Origin: Martelella lutilitoris
GTDB lineage: Bacteria; Pseudomonadota; Alphaproteobacteria; Rhizobiales; Rhizobiaceae
DNA length: 42,288 nt
Assembly: GCF_005924265.1 (NCBI RefSeq)
Contig: NZ_VCLB01000014.1
Coordinates: 1 to 42,288, forward strand
Reading direction: 5' to 3'
The notes under the pieces are model-generated. The model was not told the origin of the DNA. It searched no databases and saw only the letters and a list, made by a program, of their open reading frames with translations. Shown piece by piece: positions 9,139 through 18,892 of this stretch (position 1 is the first letter of the stretch; every line of letters begins with the position of its first letter). A program made the translations under genes and the position numbers.

Positions 9139-9289
9139 GAAAATCGTCCTTCAGTCCTGTCGGCGGCCCCTAGACCTCACTGCGGAATGTTGCCAAACCG
9201 CTCCGCTCTCATTACAGATTGTTAACCTTATCGGCAATCATCTTGAACGGTGAACGCGTCGCCGGCGTTCCAGGTTTCGACGGTTTCTC

Positions 9290-9940
9290 ATGGATTTCAT
9301 CCCCTCGCTCCCCGTGCTTCTCGCCTTTTCGGCGGCAACCCTGCTTCTGGCGCTGACCCCCGGCCCCGACATGACGCTGTCGATCAACAAGGCGCTGAAG
9401 GAGGGCCGGGCGGCAGGCCTTGCCGTGCTGATCGGCACCAATCTCGGCCTCTGCGTCCACACAATGCTGGTCGCCTTCGGCGTTTCCGCCCTGATCGTCG
9501 CCTCGCCGACGGCCTTCATGATCCTGAAGACAGGGGGCGCTGCCTATCTGTTCTGGATCGCGGTGATGGCGATCCGCAAGGGCAGCAATTTCGTGCTCGA
9601 AGCGGAAGCGAGAACCGAGCGCAGGCGCGGCCGCGTGCGGACGGCAATCGCAAGCGGATTCTGGGTCAATCTCTTGAACCCGAAAGTCATCATCTTTTTC
9701 ATGACATTCCTGCCGCAGTTTGTGGAAGCCGGAGATCCGCACGTCACCGGAAAGCTGATCTTCCTCGGCTTCACCTTCATCGCCGTGGCGCTTCTGCCGA
9801 CGGTCGCCATCGTCGTCGCCGCCGACCGTCTCTCCGGCTGGCTGATGGCCCACAAACGCGTGCTGCGCGCCATCGATTACCTGTTTGCAGGCGTGTTTTC
9901 GCTGTTTGCGGTGAAGATCCTGCTGACGCAGGGGCGGTGA
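9290..9940 (+). CDS. LysE/RhtB family amino-acid exporter
   Basis: This is a small inner-membrane transporter of 216 residues. It has about six hydrophobic segments and the typical LysE/RhtB start: PSLPVLLAFSAATLLLALTPGPDM in short form at residues 5-28, where the TPGPDM motif is diagnostic. A second family block is GFWVNLLNPKVIIFFMTFLPQF at about residues 124-145. Members export amino acids such as homoserine, threonine, leucine or lysine; the substrate here is unknown. It stands alone, diverging from purC across about 150 bp and converging on rlmN. The ATG at 9290 begins directly at the first membrane helix. Confidence 0.92.
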   Translation: MDFIPSLPVLLAFSAATLLLALTPGPDMTLSINKALKEGRAAGLAVLIGTNLGLCVHTMLVAFGVSALIVASPTAFMILKTGGAAYLFWIAVMAIRKGSNFVLEAEARTERRRGRVRTAIASGFWVNLLNPKVIIFFMTFLPQFVEAGDPHVTGKLIFLGFTFIAVALLPTVAIVVAADRLSGWLMAHKRVLRAIDYLFAGVFSLFAVKILLTQGR

Positions 9941-10102
9941 ATCAAAATCGACAGCCATGAAGGCACAAGACTTTGACAGGCGGTTTGTGGCAGGCGAGGA
10001 GTTGAGCGACGCTATCGACTGGCCGCGGGCTCGGAAGCCGAGCGCGCGGCCCGAGCACGACGGCGCCTCACCGCACAGCCCTCAAAACTTCCCGCCCCGG
10101 AG

Positions 10103-10211
10103 GGGAGAGATGTCGCGAAAGCGACAGTGAGGAAGGAGTCTGTTCCCGCGAACGCCGTCAAGATTTGAGATGCCGCGCCACCCTCACTGCCCCTGTCGGG
10201 GCATCTCTCCC
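10103..10211. repeat. Nested-hairpin inverted-repeat element
   Basis: The two 30-nt arms at 10103-10132 and 10182-10211 are inverted copies sharing GGGAGAGATG and CAGTGAGG. Each arm is itself a hairpin: the first is TGTCGC-GAAA-GCGACA with a GNRA loop, the second TGCCCC-GACA-GGGGCA. The inner stems differ in sequence but keep pairing, which points to selection on structure. The element fills the 320-bp gap 9941-10260 between the convergent lysE-type gene and rlmN; I see no gene in that gap. It looks like a mobile-type intergenic palindromic element (RIME-like) and may also stop transcription. Confidence 0.65.
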
Positions 10212-10260
10212 GCAAGCGCGAAAGAGTGTTGGGAGCAAGCGGCAAACGCAGCGCCTCTCC

Positions 10261-11484
10261 TCAATCCCCGTGATTGGCGATCATCATCGCTTCATAGGCC
10301 AGACGTTCGGTCTTGCGCATGCGCTCCGATTCCGACTTGAGCTGGCCGCAGGCGGCGAGAATGTCGCGGCCGCGGGGGGTACGGATCGGCGAGGCGTAGC
10401 CGGCCTGATTGATGAAATCGGCGAAGCGCTCGATCGTCTCCCAGTCGGAACACTGATAGTTCGACCCCGGCCATGGGTTGAACGGGATCAGATTGATCTT
10501 GGCCGGCACGCCCTTCAACAGCTTCACCAGATCGCGCGCGTCCTCCAGACTGTCATTGACGTCCTTCAGCATCACATATTCAAACGTGATCCGGCGCGCG
10601 TTCGAGAGCCCCGGATAATCCCGACAGGCCTTGATCAGCTCTTCCAGCGGATACTTCTTGTTGATCGGCACCAGGATGTTGCGCAGGTCATCGCGCACCG
10701 CATGCAGAGAAATGGCCAGCATGCAGCCGATCTCGTCGCCGGTGCGGTAGATCTCCGGCACCACGCCGGAGGTCGACAGCGTGATGCGGCGCTTCGACAG
10801 CGACAACCCGTCTTCGGCGGAGGCGATCAGCAGCGCCTTCTTGACGGCCTCGAAATTGTAGAGCGGCTCGCCCATGCCCATCATCACGATATTGGTGACC
10901 TTGCGGTCGGACTCGGGAATGAAGGCGCCGTTCGGCGCGTCGCGGTTCGGGAAATCGCCGAGCGCGTCACGGGCGACGAGAAGCTGTGCGAGAATTTCCT
11001 CGGGCCTGAGATTGCGCACCAGGCGCTGCGTGCCGGTGTGACAGAAGGAACAGGTGAGCGTGCAGCCGACCTGGCTCGAAATGCAAAGCGTCCCGCGATC
11101 TTCCTCGGGAATATAGACCGTCTCGATTTCCACCGGACGGCCGGCGCCGTGCGCGGGAAAACGCATCAGCCATTTGCGCGTGCCATCGGTCGACATTTGC
11201 TCGGTGACGATCTCCGGGCGGGCAATATCGAAGGCCTCGGCCATCTTCGCCCGCAGGTCCTTCGCCATATTGGTCATCTCGGAAAAATCGGAGACGCCGC
11301 GCACATAGAGCCAGTTCCAGACCTGGTTGACGCGCATGCGGATCTGCTTGTCCGGCACGCCGATCGAAGACAGCGCCTCGGCCATTTCCGGCTTGGAGAG
11401 ACCGATCAGCGGGCTCTTTTCCGCCTGCCTCGGGCGGGGCTTGGCGCGCTGAGCGTCAAGATCGATGGTTTCGACAGCGGACAT
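10261..11484 (-). CDS. rlmN: 23S rRNA (adenine2503-C2)/tRNA (A37-C2) methyltransferase
   Basis: This is a radical SAM enzyme that methylates C2 of A2503 in 23S rRNA and A37 in some tRNAs. The CX3CX2C iron-sulfur motif is visible as Cys141, Cys145 and Cys148 in [14 protein letters not shown]. The C-terminal methyl-carrying cysteine is Cys379 in [12 protein letters not shown]-binding and substrate blocks such as [13 protein letters not shown] and [13 protein letters not shown] are present. The 407-residue length is normal for alphaproteobacteria. The ATG at 11484 has GGGAGC about 8 nt upstream. It follows the ialB-type gene on the same strand, but a terminator lies between, so it is probably transcribed separately. 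Confidence 0.96.
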   Translation of the reverse strand: MSAVETIDLDAQRAKPRPRQAEKSPLIGLSKPEMAEALSSIGVPDKQIRMRVNQVWNWLYVRGVSDFSEMTNMAKDLRAKMAEAFDIARPEIVTEQMSTDGTRKWLMRFPAHGAGRPVEIETVYIPEEDRGTLCISSQVGCTLTCSFCHTGTQRLVRNLRPEEILAQLLVARDALGDFPNRDAPNGAFIPESDRKVTNIVMMGMGEPLYNFEAVKKALLIASAEDGLSLSKRRITLSTSGVVPEIYRTGDEIGCMLAISLHAVRDDLRNILVPINKKYPLEELIKACRDYPGLSNARRITFEYVMLKDVNDSLEDARDLVKLLKGVPAKINLIPFNPWPGSNYQCSDWETIERFADFINQAGYASPIRTPRGRDILAACGQLKSESERMRKTERLAYEAMMIANHGD

Positions 11485-11716
11485 TGTCGGGCTCCCGTAA
11501 AAACGCCGATTGCGGGTTATCGACGCATCTGCGCCGGGCCTTCATCCCGACAGCGCGCCACCCGCGAAAGATTAAAGGGGTTTGCTTTCAAGCTTCATCA
11601 GGCGCCGCACAAAAAAGGCGCGCCTGAGCATCTTCCGCGAGCCTATATCACGCCCGTCGCCCGTCGTCATCCCTTTCGCCACATGGCTCACCCGTACGCA
11701 CTGCAGGGCCGGACGC

Positions 11717-11739
11717 AAGAAACCCGGCCGAAGCCGGGT
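11717..11739 (-). terminator. Rho-independent terminator after IalB-type gene
   Basis: Read on the minus strand, a 7-bp stem ACCCGGC/GCCGGGT closes on a TTCG tetraloop and is followed by TTCTT. It lies 21 bp past the stop codon of the 11760-12263 gene. Stem stability and position are typical of an intrinsic terminator; the U-tract is short. Confidence 0.7.
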
Positions 11740-11759
11740 CCTCGAAGCGCTGCTGCGGC

Positions 11760-12263
11760 CTACTTGCAGGCGCTGATCTTGTCGAGCGCGGCGGTGATGC
11801 CGATCAGCGAATAGGTGTGCGTGGTGTTGGTGCCGCGCGCAGACGTGGCCTTCACCTCCATGGTCCGGCCCGCCTTCATGGCCGCGACCAGCGCCGGTTC
11901 CTGCGCGGCATTCTCCAGCCAACCGCCCTGGCCCTTGTGGTACATCGGGAAGCTCTTGCCGTCGACGATGACATCGATGGTCGAGCCTTCGCGCAGATTG
12001 TAGCCCATCATGGCCTGCGGCTCGAGCGTGACGTTCTGGCCCGGATATTTGGTGACGACGAAGAAGTTGTCGCCATGGTCGACATTCGCCGGTTCCTTCT
12101 TGGCCGGAACCGAAAGGACATAGCAGACCTTGCCGGCATCGGAATTGTAGGAATAGGCGACCCAGGCGTCGAATTTCTGGATGGGCGTCGGCGTCTGCGC
12201 GGAAGCGATCGAGGCGCCGGTGAACAGAATGACCAGTACGAGGACGATTTTTCTTGCAAACAT
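11760..12263 (-). CDS. Invasion-associated locus B (IalB) family secreted protein
   Basis: This 167-residue exported protein has a signal peptide (residues 1-23, ending ASIASAQ). The mature part matches the IalB family in layout: FDAWVAYSY near the start, a CYVLS block, a central GYNLREGSTIDVIVDG stretch, and a C-terminal region ending in a cysteine (ISACK). IalB was named from Bartonella erythrocyte invasion, but homologues are widespread in free-living alphaproteobacteria with no proven molecular role, so the name should not be read as virulence. The ATG at 12263, with AGGATCT upstream, is chosen over an upstream in-frame start that would place 19 residues before the signal peptide. Two cysteines may form a disulfide in the periplasm. 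Confidence 0.85.
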   Translation of the reverse strand: MFARKIVLVLVILFTGASIASAQTPTPIQKFDAWVAYSYNSDAGKVCYVLSVPAKKEPANVDHGDNFFVVTKYPGQNVTLEPQAMMGYNLREGSTIDVIVDGKSFPMYHKGQGGWLENAAQEPALVAAMKAGRTMEVKATSARGTNTTHTYSLIGITAALDKISACK

Positions 12264-12472
12264 AAGATCCTGCCGATTTTCTCTGCTGCCGCCGGCCCCT
12301 GCCCTGTCAAAAAGCGGCAAGGCCGATACGTTTCGAATTCGTTCAATTCAATACGCATTCGAGGTTACCAAAACCTCAACATGACGTGGATTTTAGCGAA
12401 GGCCGGAAGCCTGGATGATGGTGCAACGACACATGCCGCCAATCAGGGCAAGATTGCGGCATGACCTGAAAC

Positions 12473-12850
12473 TTAGTCGGTATCCAGCGTCGTCAGCGCC
12501 CGGTCCGCCCGGTCATAATGCTCTATTCTCATATTTCTGCGGATCATCGTCAACGCCGTGGTCAGCACGGCAAGATCGTCGGTAAAGCCGACAAACAGGA
12601 AGATGTCCGGAATGAGATCGGCCGGCATGATGAAATAGGCGAGCGCCGAATAGAGCACCACGCGGGCGCCAAGCGGCGTGTCGCGGTCCGTCGCGCAGTA
12701 ATAGGCGGCCACGGCATCGCGAGCAAAGGGAATATGAGCGGCCGTCCTGCGCAGTTTCGCCCAGAATCCCTCGCGCACCGTGCGTTCGTTTTCAGCCTTT
12801 GTTTCCTCGTCGCCGGGTTCGAGGATGTCTCCATATTTGATGTCGCTCAT
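12473..12850 (-). CDS. YkvA family (DUF1232) protein
   Basis: This 125-residue protein carries the DUF1232 core at about residues 65-97: ALAYFIMPADLIPD followed by GFTDDLAVL. The family is small, partly hydrophobic and of unknown function, probably membrane-associated. The N-terminal 30 residues are acidic. The ATG at 12850 has AGGAG 7 nt upstream and is preferred over an upstream start that would add 16 residues. The downstream 210 bp to the IalB-type gene contain that gene's leader and a weak hairpin at 12361-12377. It is followed upstream on the same strand by the dehydratase gene, 44 bp away, so the two may be co-transcribed. Confidence 0.85.
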   Translation of the reverse strand: MSDIKYGDILEPGDEETKAENERTVREGFWAKLRRTAAHIPFARDAVAAYYCATDRDTPLGARVVLYSALAYFIMPADLIPDIFLFVGFTDDLAVLTTALTMIRRNMRIEHYDRADRALTTLDTD

Positions 12851-12894
12851 GAATGGCTCCTTCGCCCCGGAATATAGGACGGCGCGACCTCGGT

Positions 12895-13200
12895 TCAAAT
12901 GCCGAAACGGCTTGCCGCCCTGTCCATGATGCCGGCCATCTCGATGTCGCGGGCGCTGATTCCGCCGGAGGAATGCGTGGTCAGCGAAACGCCGACGCGG
13001 TTATAGACATTGCTCCATTCGGGATGGTGGTCAAGGCGTTCGGCGGCCAGCGCGCATTCGCTCATGAAGGCAAAGGCCTCGCGGAAATCGGTAAATCTGA
13101 AATCACGGGAGATCGCGGTGTCGTCTTCGCTGATCGCCCAGTTCCCAACCGATTGCATGGCCGTCCGCAGCGCTTCAGGTTCCAGTCGCGCATCATTCAT
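12895..13200 (-). CDS. phhB: Pterin-4a-carbinolamine dehydratase
   Basis: This 101-residue enzyme of the PCD/DCoH family dehydrates 4a-hydroxy-tetrahydropterin, which regenerates the cofactor used by aromatic amino-acid hydroxylases. The active-site signature is complete: His58-His59-Pro-Glu-Trp, then YNRVGVSLTTHSSGGIS with His76, and Asp85. The ATG at 13200 gives a protein of normal length. No phenylalanine hydroxylase gene is in the window; in alphaproteobacteria the gene often stands alone. It diverges from the phosphatase gene across 56 bp, so the two share a promoter region. Confidence 0.93.
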   Translation of the reverse strand: MNDARLEPEALRTAMQSVGNWAISEDDTAISRDFRFTDFREAFAFMSECALAAERLDHHPEWSNVYNRVGVSLTTHSSGGISARDIEMAGIMDRAASRFGI

Positions 13201-13256
13201 GGCATTGTCTCCCCGATCATCGAAACTCCGATCCTCCAGACAATTGCGTAAACATC

Positions 13257-13727
13257 ATGGCACAACCGGAAAAACGCTCAATCCTCTTCGTCTGCAGCGG
13301 CAATATCTGCCGTTCACCGCTCGCCGAAGGCGTGTTCACGCATCTTGCCGAGCAGGCCGGGCGCGACAACGAATTCAGCGCCGATTCCGCCGGCATCGGC
13401 AACTGGCACGAAGGCGAACTCCCCGACCCGCGCTCGCGCGCAACGGCCAGGCGCCATGGTTTCGACATCTCAGGCCAGCGCGCGCGGCAGATCAGACCTG
13501 TCGACTTCAGCCGGTTTTCGATCATTCTCGGCATGGACAGCGGCAACATGACCGCGCTGAAACGGCTTGCCAGCAACAGCGCCGCCACCGAAGTCGCATT
13601 GTTTTCGGAATATACGCTCGGCGAGCGCCGGGACGTACCGGACCCCTATTACGGCGGCGAAGACGGTTTCGAGACCGTCTACCACATGCTCTTGGCCGGC
13701 TGCCAGTCGCTCATGTCGAAGCTGTAG
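13257..13727 (+). CDS. Low-molecular-weight protein-tyrosine phosphatase
   Basis: This is a cytoplasmic phosphatase of 156 residues. The P-loop CX5R is Cys13-SGNIC-Arg19 followed by Ser20, and the general-acid aspartate is Asp129 in the DPYYGG motif; both are intact, so it should be active. In the family, substrates include tyrosine kinases of polysaccharide export (Wzb/Wzc type) or, in other branches, arsenate. With no polysaccharide or arsenic genes nearby, the role is open. Its 3' end overlaps the convergent cyclic phosphodiesterase gene by 49 bp. Confidence 0.93.
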   Translation: MAQPEKRSILFVCSGNICRSPLAEGVFTHLAEQAGRDNEFSADSAGIGNWHEGELPDPRSRATARRHGFDISGQRARQIRPVDFSRFSIILGMDSGNMTALKRLASNSAATEVALFSEYTLGERRDVPDPYYGGEDGFETVYHMLLAGCQSLMSKL

Positions 13728-14272
13728 TCCTCGCTCGGATCATAAAGATCGAAGGCCTCTTCCACCTGGTAGGGACCGCCGCCGACGGAATCGCGCGACG
13801 ACATCAGCACGAAGCGCGGTACCGTGAAGGGCAGCGTCTGGAAATTGCCGCGGGCGGAAAGATACTCCACCACGTCCTGCACCTTCGATCCGCGAAGCCG
13901 CGCCAGCGTCACATGCGGGGTAAACTTGCGCGGGTCGGCTCTGAGCCCCAGCCGCTGGCAGATACGGTCAATCTCGCCCTGGAGCGCAAAAAGCTCGGGC
14001 GCGGGCGAGACGCCGGCCCAGATTGCATGTGGCTTCTTGCTGCCGAAGGCGCCGGTTCCGGTCAGGCTCAACTGGAAGGAAGGACGCTCGATCCGGTCGA
14101 GCCAGTGCACGACCTCGTCGGCTGTGCGGAAGTCGACATCGCCGATGAACCGCAGGGTGATGTGATAATTCTCCACATCGATCCAGCGGGCCCCGGGCAG
14201 GCCGCCGCGCAACAGCGAAAGACTTAACGCCTGTTCGCGCGGGATTTCGAGGGCAGTGAAAATTCTCGGCAT
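13679..14272 (-). CDS. thpR: RNA 2',3'-cyclic phosphodiesterase (2H family)
   Basis: This protein of the LigT/ThpR branch of the 2H superfamily hydrolyses 2',3'-cyclic ends of RNA to 2'-phosphate. Both catalytic HxTx motifs are present: His37-Ile-Thr-Leu and His120-Val-Thr-Leu, the latter in FTPHVTLARLRG. The start MPRIFTALEIP is typical. The ATG at 14272 has GGGGAG 6 nt upstream and is chosen over a start 9 codons earlier. The C-terminal coding part (13679-13727) overlaps the end of the phosphatase gene in opposite orientation. Confidence 0.92.
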   Translation of the reverse strand: MPRIFTALEIPREQALSLSLLRGGLPGARWIDVENYHITLRFIGDVDFRTADEVVHWLDRIERPSFQLSLTGTGAFGSKKPHAIWAGVSPAPELFALQGEIDRICQRLGLRADPRKFTPHVTLARLRGSKVQDVVEYLSARGNFQTLPFTVPRFVLMSSRDSVGGGPYQVEEAFDLYDPSEDYSFDMSDWQPAKSMW

Positions 14273-14337
14273 GGCGAGCTCCCCGAATCTGCTAGTCACC
14301 CCTCCAGCGAATCATCTAAGCCATGTTGACGCAAGCG

Positions 14338-14988
14338 TTAATTTGCTTGTCCCCCGATAGTGTCGACGAAGGCCTCGACCGCAGAAAGCGTCTTTTCCAC
14401 CATCACCTCGACGCCTTTGGCGTTAGGATGCATGCCGTCTGAGAGCTGCAGATCGGCATTGGCGGCGACGCCATCGAGAAAGAACGGATAGAGCGGAACG
14501 CCGTATTGTTCGGCAAGCGCTTCGTAGATCGGATTGAAGGCGTCCGCATAGTCCGCGCCCATATTTGGCGGCGCCATCATCCCCATCAGCATCACGGGAA
14601 TATCGCGGCCCTGGAGGCTCTCGATGATGGCGGCGAGGTTCTCCTTCGCCTTTTGCGGCGCGACGCCGCGCAGCGCGTCATTGGCGCCGAGTTCGAGGAT
14701 CACCCCGTCCGTGCCGTCGGGCACCGACCAGTTGACCCGCGCCAGGCCGCCGCTCGTCGTATCGCCGGAAACGCCGGCATTGGCGACGGCGACCTGATAG
14801 CCGGCCTCGGTCAAGGCCGCTTCAAGCTGTGCCGGATAATCTTCAGCGGGGCCAAGCTCGTAGCCGGCGACCAGGCTATCACCCAGCACCACGAGATTGA
14901 CCGGTTCACGCGCTTTTGATGGCAAGGCAGCCACAAGCGCCGCCAGAAACGCAAAAACAATCGGCACCGTCGCTTTCAATCGCATCAT
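14338..14988 (-). CDS. tesA: TesA-like GDSL arylesterase/lysophospholipase
   Basis: This is an SGNH hydrolase of 216 residues with an N-terminal signal peptide (about residues 1-26), so it acts in the periplasm on thioesters, aryl esters or lysophospholipids. The four SGNH blocks are visible: GDS with nucleophile Ser38, the Gly of block II in AGVSGDTT, GAND with Asn103, and the catalytic pair Asp184/His187 in SDGMHP. AGGAG precedes the tandem ATG codons at 14988 and 14985. It is divergent from the ybbA-like ABC gene with a shared roughly 107-bp promoter region, a layout also found in enteric bacteria (tesA-ybbAP). Confidence 0.93.
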   Translation of the reverse strand: MMRLKATVPIVFAFLAALVAALPSKAREPVNLVVLGDSLVAGYELGPAEDYPAQLEAALTEAGYQVAVANAGVSGDTTSGGLARVNWSVPDGTDGVILELGANDALRGVAPQKAKENLAAIIESLQGRDIPVMLMGMMAPPNMGADYADAFNPIYEALAEQYGVPLYPFFLDGVAANADLQLSDGMHPNAKGVEVMVEKTLSAVEAFVDTIGGQAN

Positions 14989-15095
14989 CTCGCTCCTAAA
15001 TCCTTTTCATGCCCGTTTGCCGGTCCATCCGGCGTCAGGGCCCGTATTGTCTATATGTGTTTGCCCCGCCCGAAATTTCAAAGCAGGACTGTTCC

Positions 15096-15790
<695 letters not shown>

Positions 15791-15791
<1 letters not shown>

Positions 15792-18340
15792 TGCAGGCAA
15801 ACCGGATAAACCTTTCGCTCGCCATGAAATTTGCGCTGCGCGAAATGCGCGGCGGGCTTTCCGGCTTCTACATCTTCCTCGCCTGCATCGCACTGGGCGT
15901 TGCCGCGATCGCCGCCGTCAATTCGGTCTCTGACGCCGTCAATGCGGGCATTGCCGAACGCGGCCGCGAGATCCTTGCCGCCGATATCCGCTTCGAGCGC
16001 GACAACGAACCGCTCACGGGCGACGAACTCGCCTATGTCGAAGACCTCGGCACGATGTCGCAGTCGGTGACGATGCGCTCGATGACGCGGCTCCCCGACG
16101 GTTCCGACCAGTCTCTGGCGGAGGTGAAGGCCGTCGACGGTCTTTATCCGCTCTATGGCAGCGTGATTTCCGATCCTGCGATGCCGCTTGAAGATGCGCT
16201 GTCGGAAAGCGGGGACGGCCGCTTCGGCGTGCTCGTCGCGCCGCTTCTCTCCGACCGGCTCGGCCTCGCCGCCGGCGACACCTTGCTGCTCGGCAATGCG
16301 GAACTCCGGGTCTCAGGCACGCTCGAACAGGAGCCTGATTCGCTTTCGGAGGGCTTTGCCTTCGCGCCGCGCATCCTGATTTCCCGCGATGCACTTGGGG
16401 CATCCGGCCTCGTCCAGCTTGGAAGCCTCGCCGAATATGCCTACCGCGTCCGCCTGCCGGCCTCCTCACCGGATCCGAATGCGGTCAAGACAGCCGCCGA
16501 GGAGGCTTTCCCCGATGCCGGCTGGTCGGTGCGGATCAGCGATCGCGCCGCGCCGTCCTTGAGCGAAAATGTCGACCGCCTCTCGGAATTCCTGACGCTT
16601 GTCGGGCTTGCGACGCTGATTACCGGCGGCGTCGGCATCGCCAATGCGGTCAGCGCCTATCTGGAGAGCCGCAGGCGCGCGATTGCGGCCTTCAAATGCC
16701 TTGGCGCGCCGGCCAATATGGTCGTCGCGATCTATTTCCTGCAGATCATGCTGGTGGCGCTGATTGGCATTGCGGCCGGCCTCGTCTTCGGCGCGGTGAT
16801 CCCGCTGATCGCGCTGCCGCTCCTCTCCTCGCTGCTCGAAATCGCCATCCCCGCAGCCGTCTTCCCGCTGGCGCTTTTGATCGCCGCGCTGTTCGGCCTT
16901 CTGACCGCGATCGCCTTCGCCATCCTGCCGCTGGCTGCCGCCCGCAACGTGCCGGCAACCGCGCTTCTGCGCGAACATGGCTTTGACGAGGGCGGACGGC
17001 CGGCATGGCCCTTTGTGGCGGCAGCAGCCATAGCGCTTGCCGCGCTGGCGGCGCTCGCCATCTTCACGGCGGACGAGCGTTTCGTTGCAAGCGTGTTTCT
17101 CGCCTCCGTCGCCGGCGCCTTTCTTGTGCTGCGGCTGGTCGCGATCGCCATCAAGTGGCTGGCCCGCCGTGCGCCGCATCCGCGCGCGCCTTCGTTACGC
17201 CTTGCCATCGGCAACATCCATCGCCCCGGCGCGCTCACCGGTTCGGTCGTGCTGTCGCTCGGCCTCGGGCTGACGCTGCTGGTGGCGCTGGCGCTGATCG
17301 ACGGCAATCTGAACCGCGAGCTTTCCCGCACGCTTCCCGAACGCGCTCCCGACTTCTTCTTCGTCGACATTCAGGGCAGCGAGGTCGACGGGTTCCGTGA
17401 TCTGATCAGCGAAGAGGCGCCCGAGGGCGAGCTTTCTCTGGTGCCCATGCTGCGCGGCCGCATCATGGCGCTGAACGACACAAGGGCTTCGGAGTGGGAA
17501 GCTCCGCCCGAAGCGCGCTGGGTGCTGCGCGGCGACCGCGGCATCACCTATGACGCGGACCTGCCGGAAAATTCGACGCTGGCCGAAGGCGAATGGTGGC
17601 CTGAGGACTATAGCGGCGAGCCGCTCGTCTCCTTTGCCGCCGAGGAAGGCCGGGAGCTTGGGCTGAAGCTCGGCGACACAGTAACCGTCAGCGTGCTCGG
17701 ACGCGAGATCACCGCGCGGATCGCAAGCTTACGCTCGGTCGAGTGGGAATCGCTGTCGATCAATTTCGTCATGGTGTTTTCTCCCAACACCTTTGCCGGC
17801 GCGCCGCATGCCTGGCTGGCGACGCTGACCAATCCGGACGGCAATACGGAAAAGAACGCCGAAATCCTCGGCGCTGTGACCCGGACCTTCCCGACCGTCA
17901 CCACGATCGAGGTCCGGGCAGCACTTGAGATCGCCGGCGAGCTCGTCGGCCAGCTTGCCACCGCCATCAGGGCGGCAGCCGCCATTGCGCTGATCGCCTC
18001 GGTCATGGTTTTGGCGGGTGCGCTTGCCGCCGGAAACCGCCGGCGCGGCCATGACGCGGTGATCATGAAGACGCTCGGCGCAACGCGCCCGGCATTGATC
18101 CGCGCCTTCGTCTATGAATATCTCATCCTCGGCGCGATGACTGGCCTTTTTGCCCTTGTCGCGGGATCGGCGGCGGCCTGGTACGCACTGACCCAGATCA
18201 TGATGCTGCCCTTCGCGCTTCTGCCTTCGGTCGCGCTCGCGACCGTCTGCGGCGCGATCCTCGTCACCGTCGCCATCGGGCTTTTCGGCACCTGGCACCT
18301 CCTGGGTCAGAAACCCGCGCTCTACCTGCGCGAACTTTGA
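15791..18340 (+). CDS. ybbP: ABC transporter permease, FtsX-like (YbbP type)
   Basis: This is the inner-membrane partner of the preceding ATPase. It has 849 residues from the ATG at 15791 (a GTG one codon upstream is also possible). It starts with a membrane helix (about residues 22-44) and a long periplasmic domain. Two FtsX-type four-helix blocks follow, one around residues 265-390 with the internal AFKCLGAP motif, the second at the C-terminus with IMKTLGATRPALIRAFVYEY. Two more helices lie in the middle (about 400-450), and a second periplasmic domain separates the halves. The duplicated layout is characteristic of YbbP and differs from the four-helix MacB and LolC/E subunits. The gene pair and the divergent tesA form a conserved neighbourhood. 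Confidence 0.92.
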
Positions 18341-18353
18341 GGCCACAAAACTA

Positions 18354-18380
18354 AGCCGGCTGGGGGCACCCCTGCCGGCT
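18354..18380. terminator. Hairpin between convergent ybbP and Pmp3 gene
   Basis: AGCCGG (18354-18359) and CCGGCT (18375-18380) form the outer stem, with GGGG and CCCC as an inner stem. It lies 14 bp after the ybbP stop and 31 bp after the Pmp3 stop on the other strand. There is no strong U-tract on either side, so it may be a weak bidirectional terminator. Confidence 0.45.
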
Positions 18381-18410
18381 GTCTGAAATCCTCTGGGATC
18401 GCTTGCGCGA

Positions 18411-18614
18411 CTATCTGTCGCGCCGCAGCGTTTCCATCAGTTCCTCGTTGCGGCGGTCGGCGAAATAGTTCTGCACCGCGAACAGCGCCCAGAGTGCGGC
18501 GACCGGCCAGCCGATGAGCGTGAGCTGCAGGATCAGGCAGATGATGCCGGAAATCGGCTTGCCGATGGTGAAGAAGGAAAGCCAGGGCAGAATGACGGCG
18601 ATGAAATAGCGCAT
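18411..18614 (-). CDS. YqaE/Pmp3 family small membrane protein
   Basis: This 67-residue protein has two hydrophobic segments (about residues 3-19 and 22-52) and a charged C-terminal tail (ADRRNEELMETLRRDR). The IGKPISGIICLILQLTLIGWP block fits the Pmp3/YqaE family, whose yeast and plant members affect membrane potential and salt tolerance. The bacterial role is unknown. The ATG at 18614 has GAGAGGA upstream; an in-frame start 46 codons earlier would add a basic, unconserved extension and is rejected. The promoter region is shared with the divergent Bax-inhibitor gene. Confidence 0.85.
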   Translation of the reverse strand: MRYFIAVILPWLSFFTIGKPISGIICLILQLTLIGWPVAALWALFAVQNYFADRRNEELMETLRRDR

Positions 18615-18762
18615 GGGAGATATCCTCTCTTTCAGACTGTCCCGCGTGTCAAAGCCGGACGATTTCCTGCTAGATGGGGCGGTCCTTGTCCGTTTTTCAG
18701 GTCTGACGGGACGTTTCTTACGAAAATTTGAGAAAGCGCCGTCGCTTTTCATTCCTGAACGC

Positions 18763-18789
18763 CTTGTATCCCATTGCCGTTCCTATCAT
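18763..18789 (+). promoter_or_regulatory. Possible heat-shock-sigma-like promoter
   Basis: CTTG (18763-18766) and CCTATCAT (18782-18789) are spaced 15 nt apart, about 100 bp before the Bax-inhibitor start codon. The pair resembles alphaproteobacterial RpoH promoters more than a housekeeping promoter, because the TTGTAT/TATCAT reading leaves only 14 nt between boxes. It is a single weak match. Confidence 0.25.
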
Positions 18790-18892
18790 ATTGAGATCAG
18801 GCTTGCTGGAGCCCCCCAGCGGCGCCTGGGTTCTGCGCATGCCGCATTTTCCCGACACCGTGATCAACGAGGGGCTTTTTAAGAGGAAATTG

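Noticed and set aside
10012-10245. 77-codon minus-strand frame over the nested-hairpin element
   Set aside because: Its translation comes directly from the repeat; such frames are a known source of false small proteins.
15009-15095. N-terminal extension of the ybbA-like protein from the ATG at 15009
   Set aside because: The 29 extra residues are unlike the family and cover the promoter region shared with tesA; the TTG at 15096 fits better.
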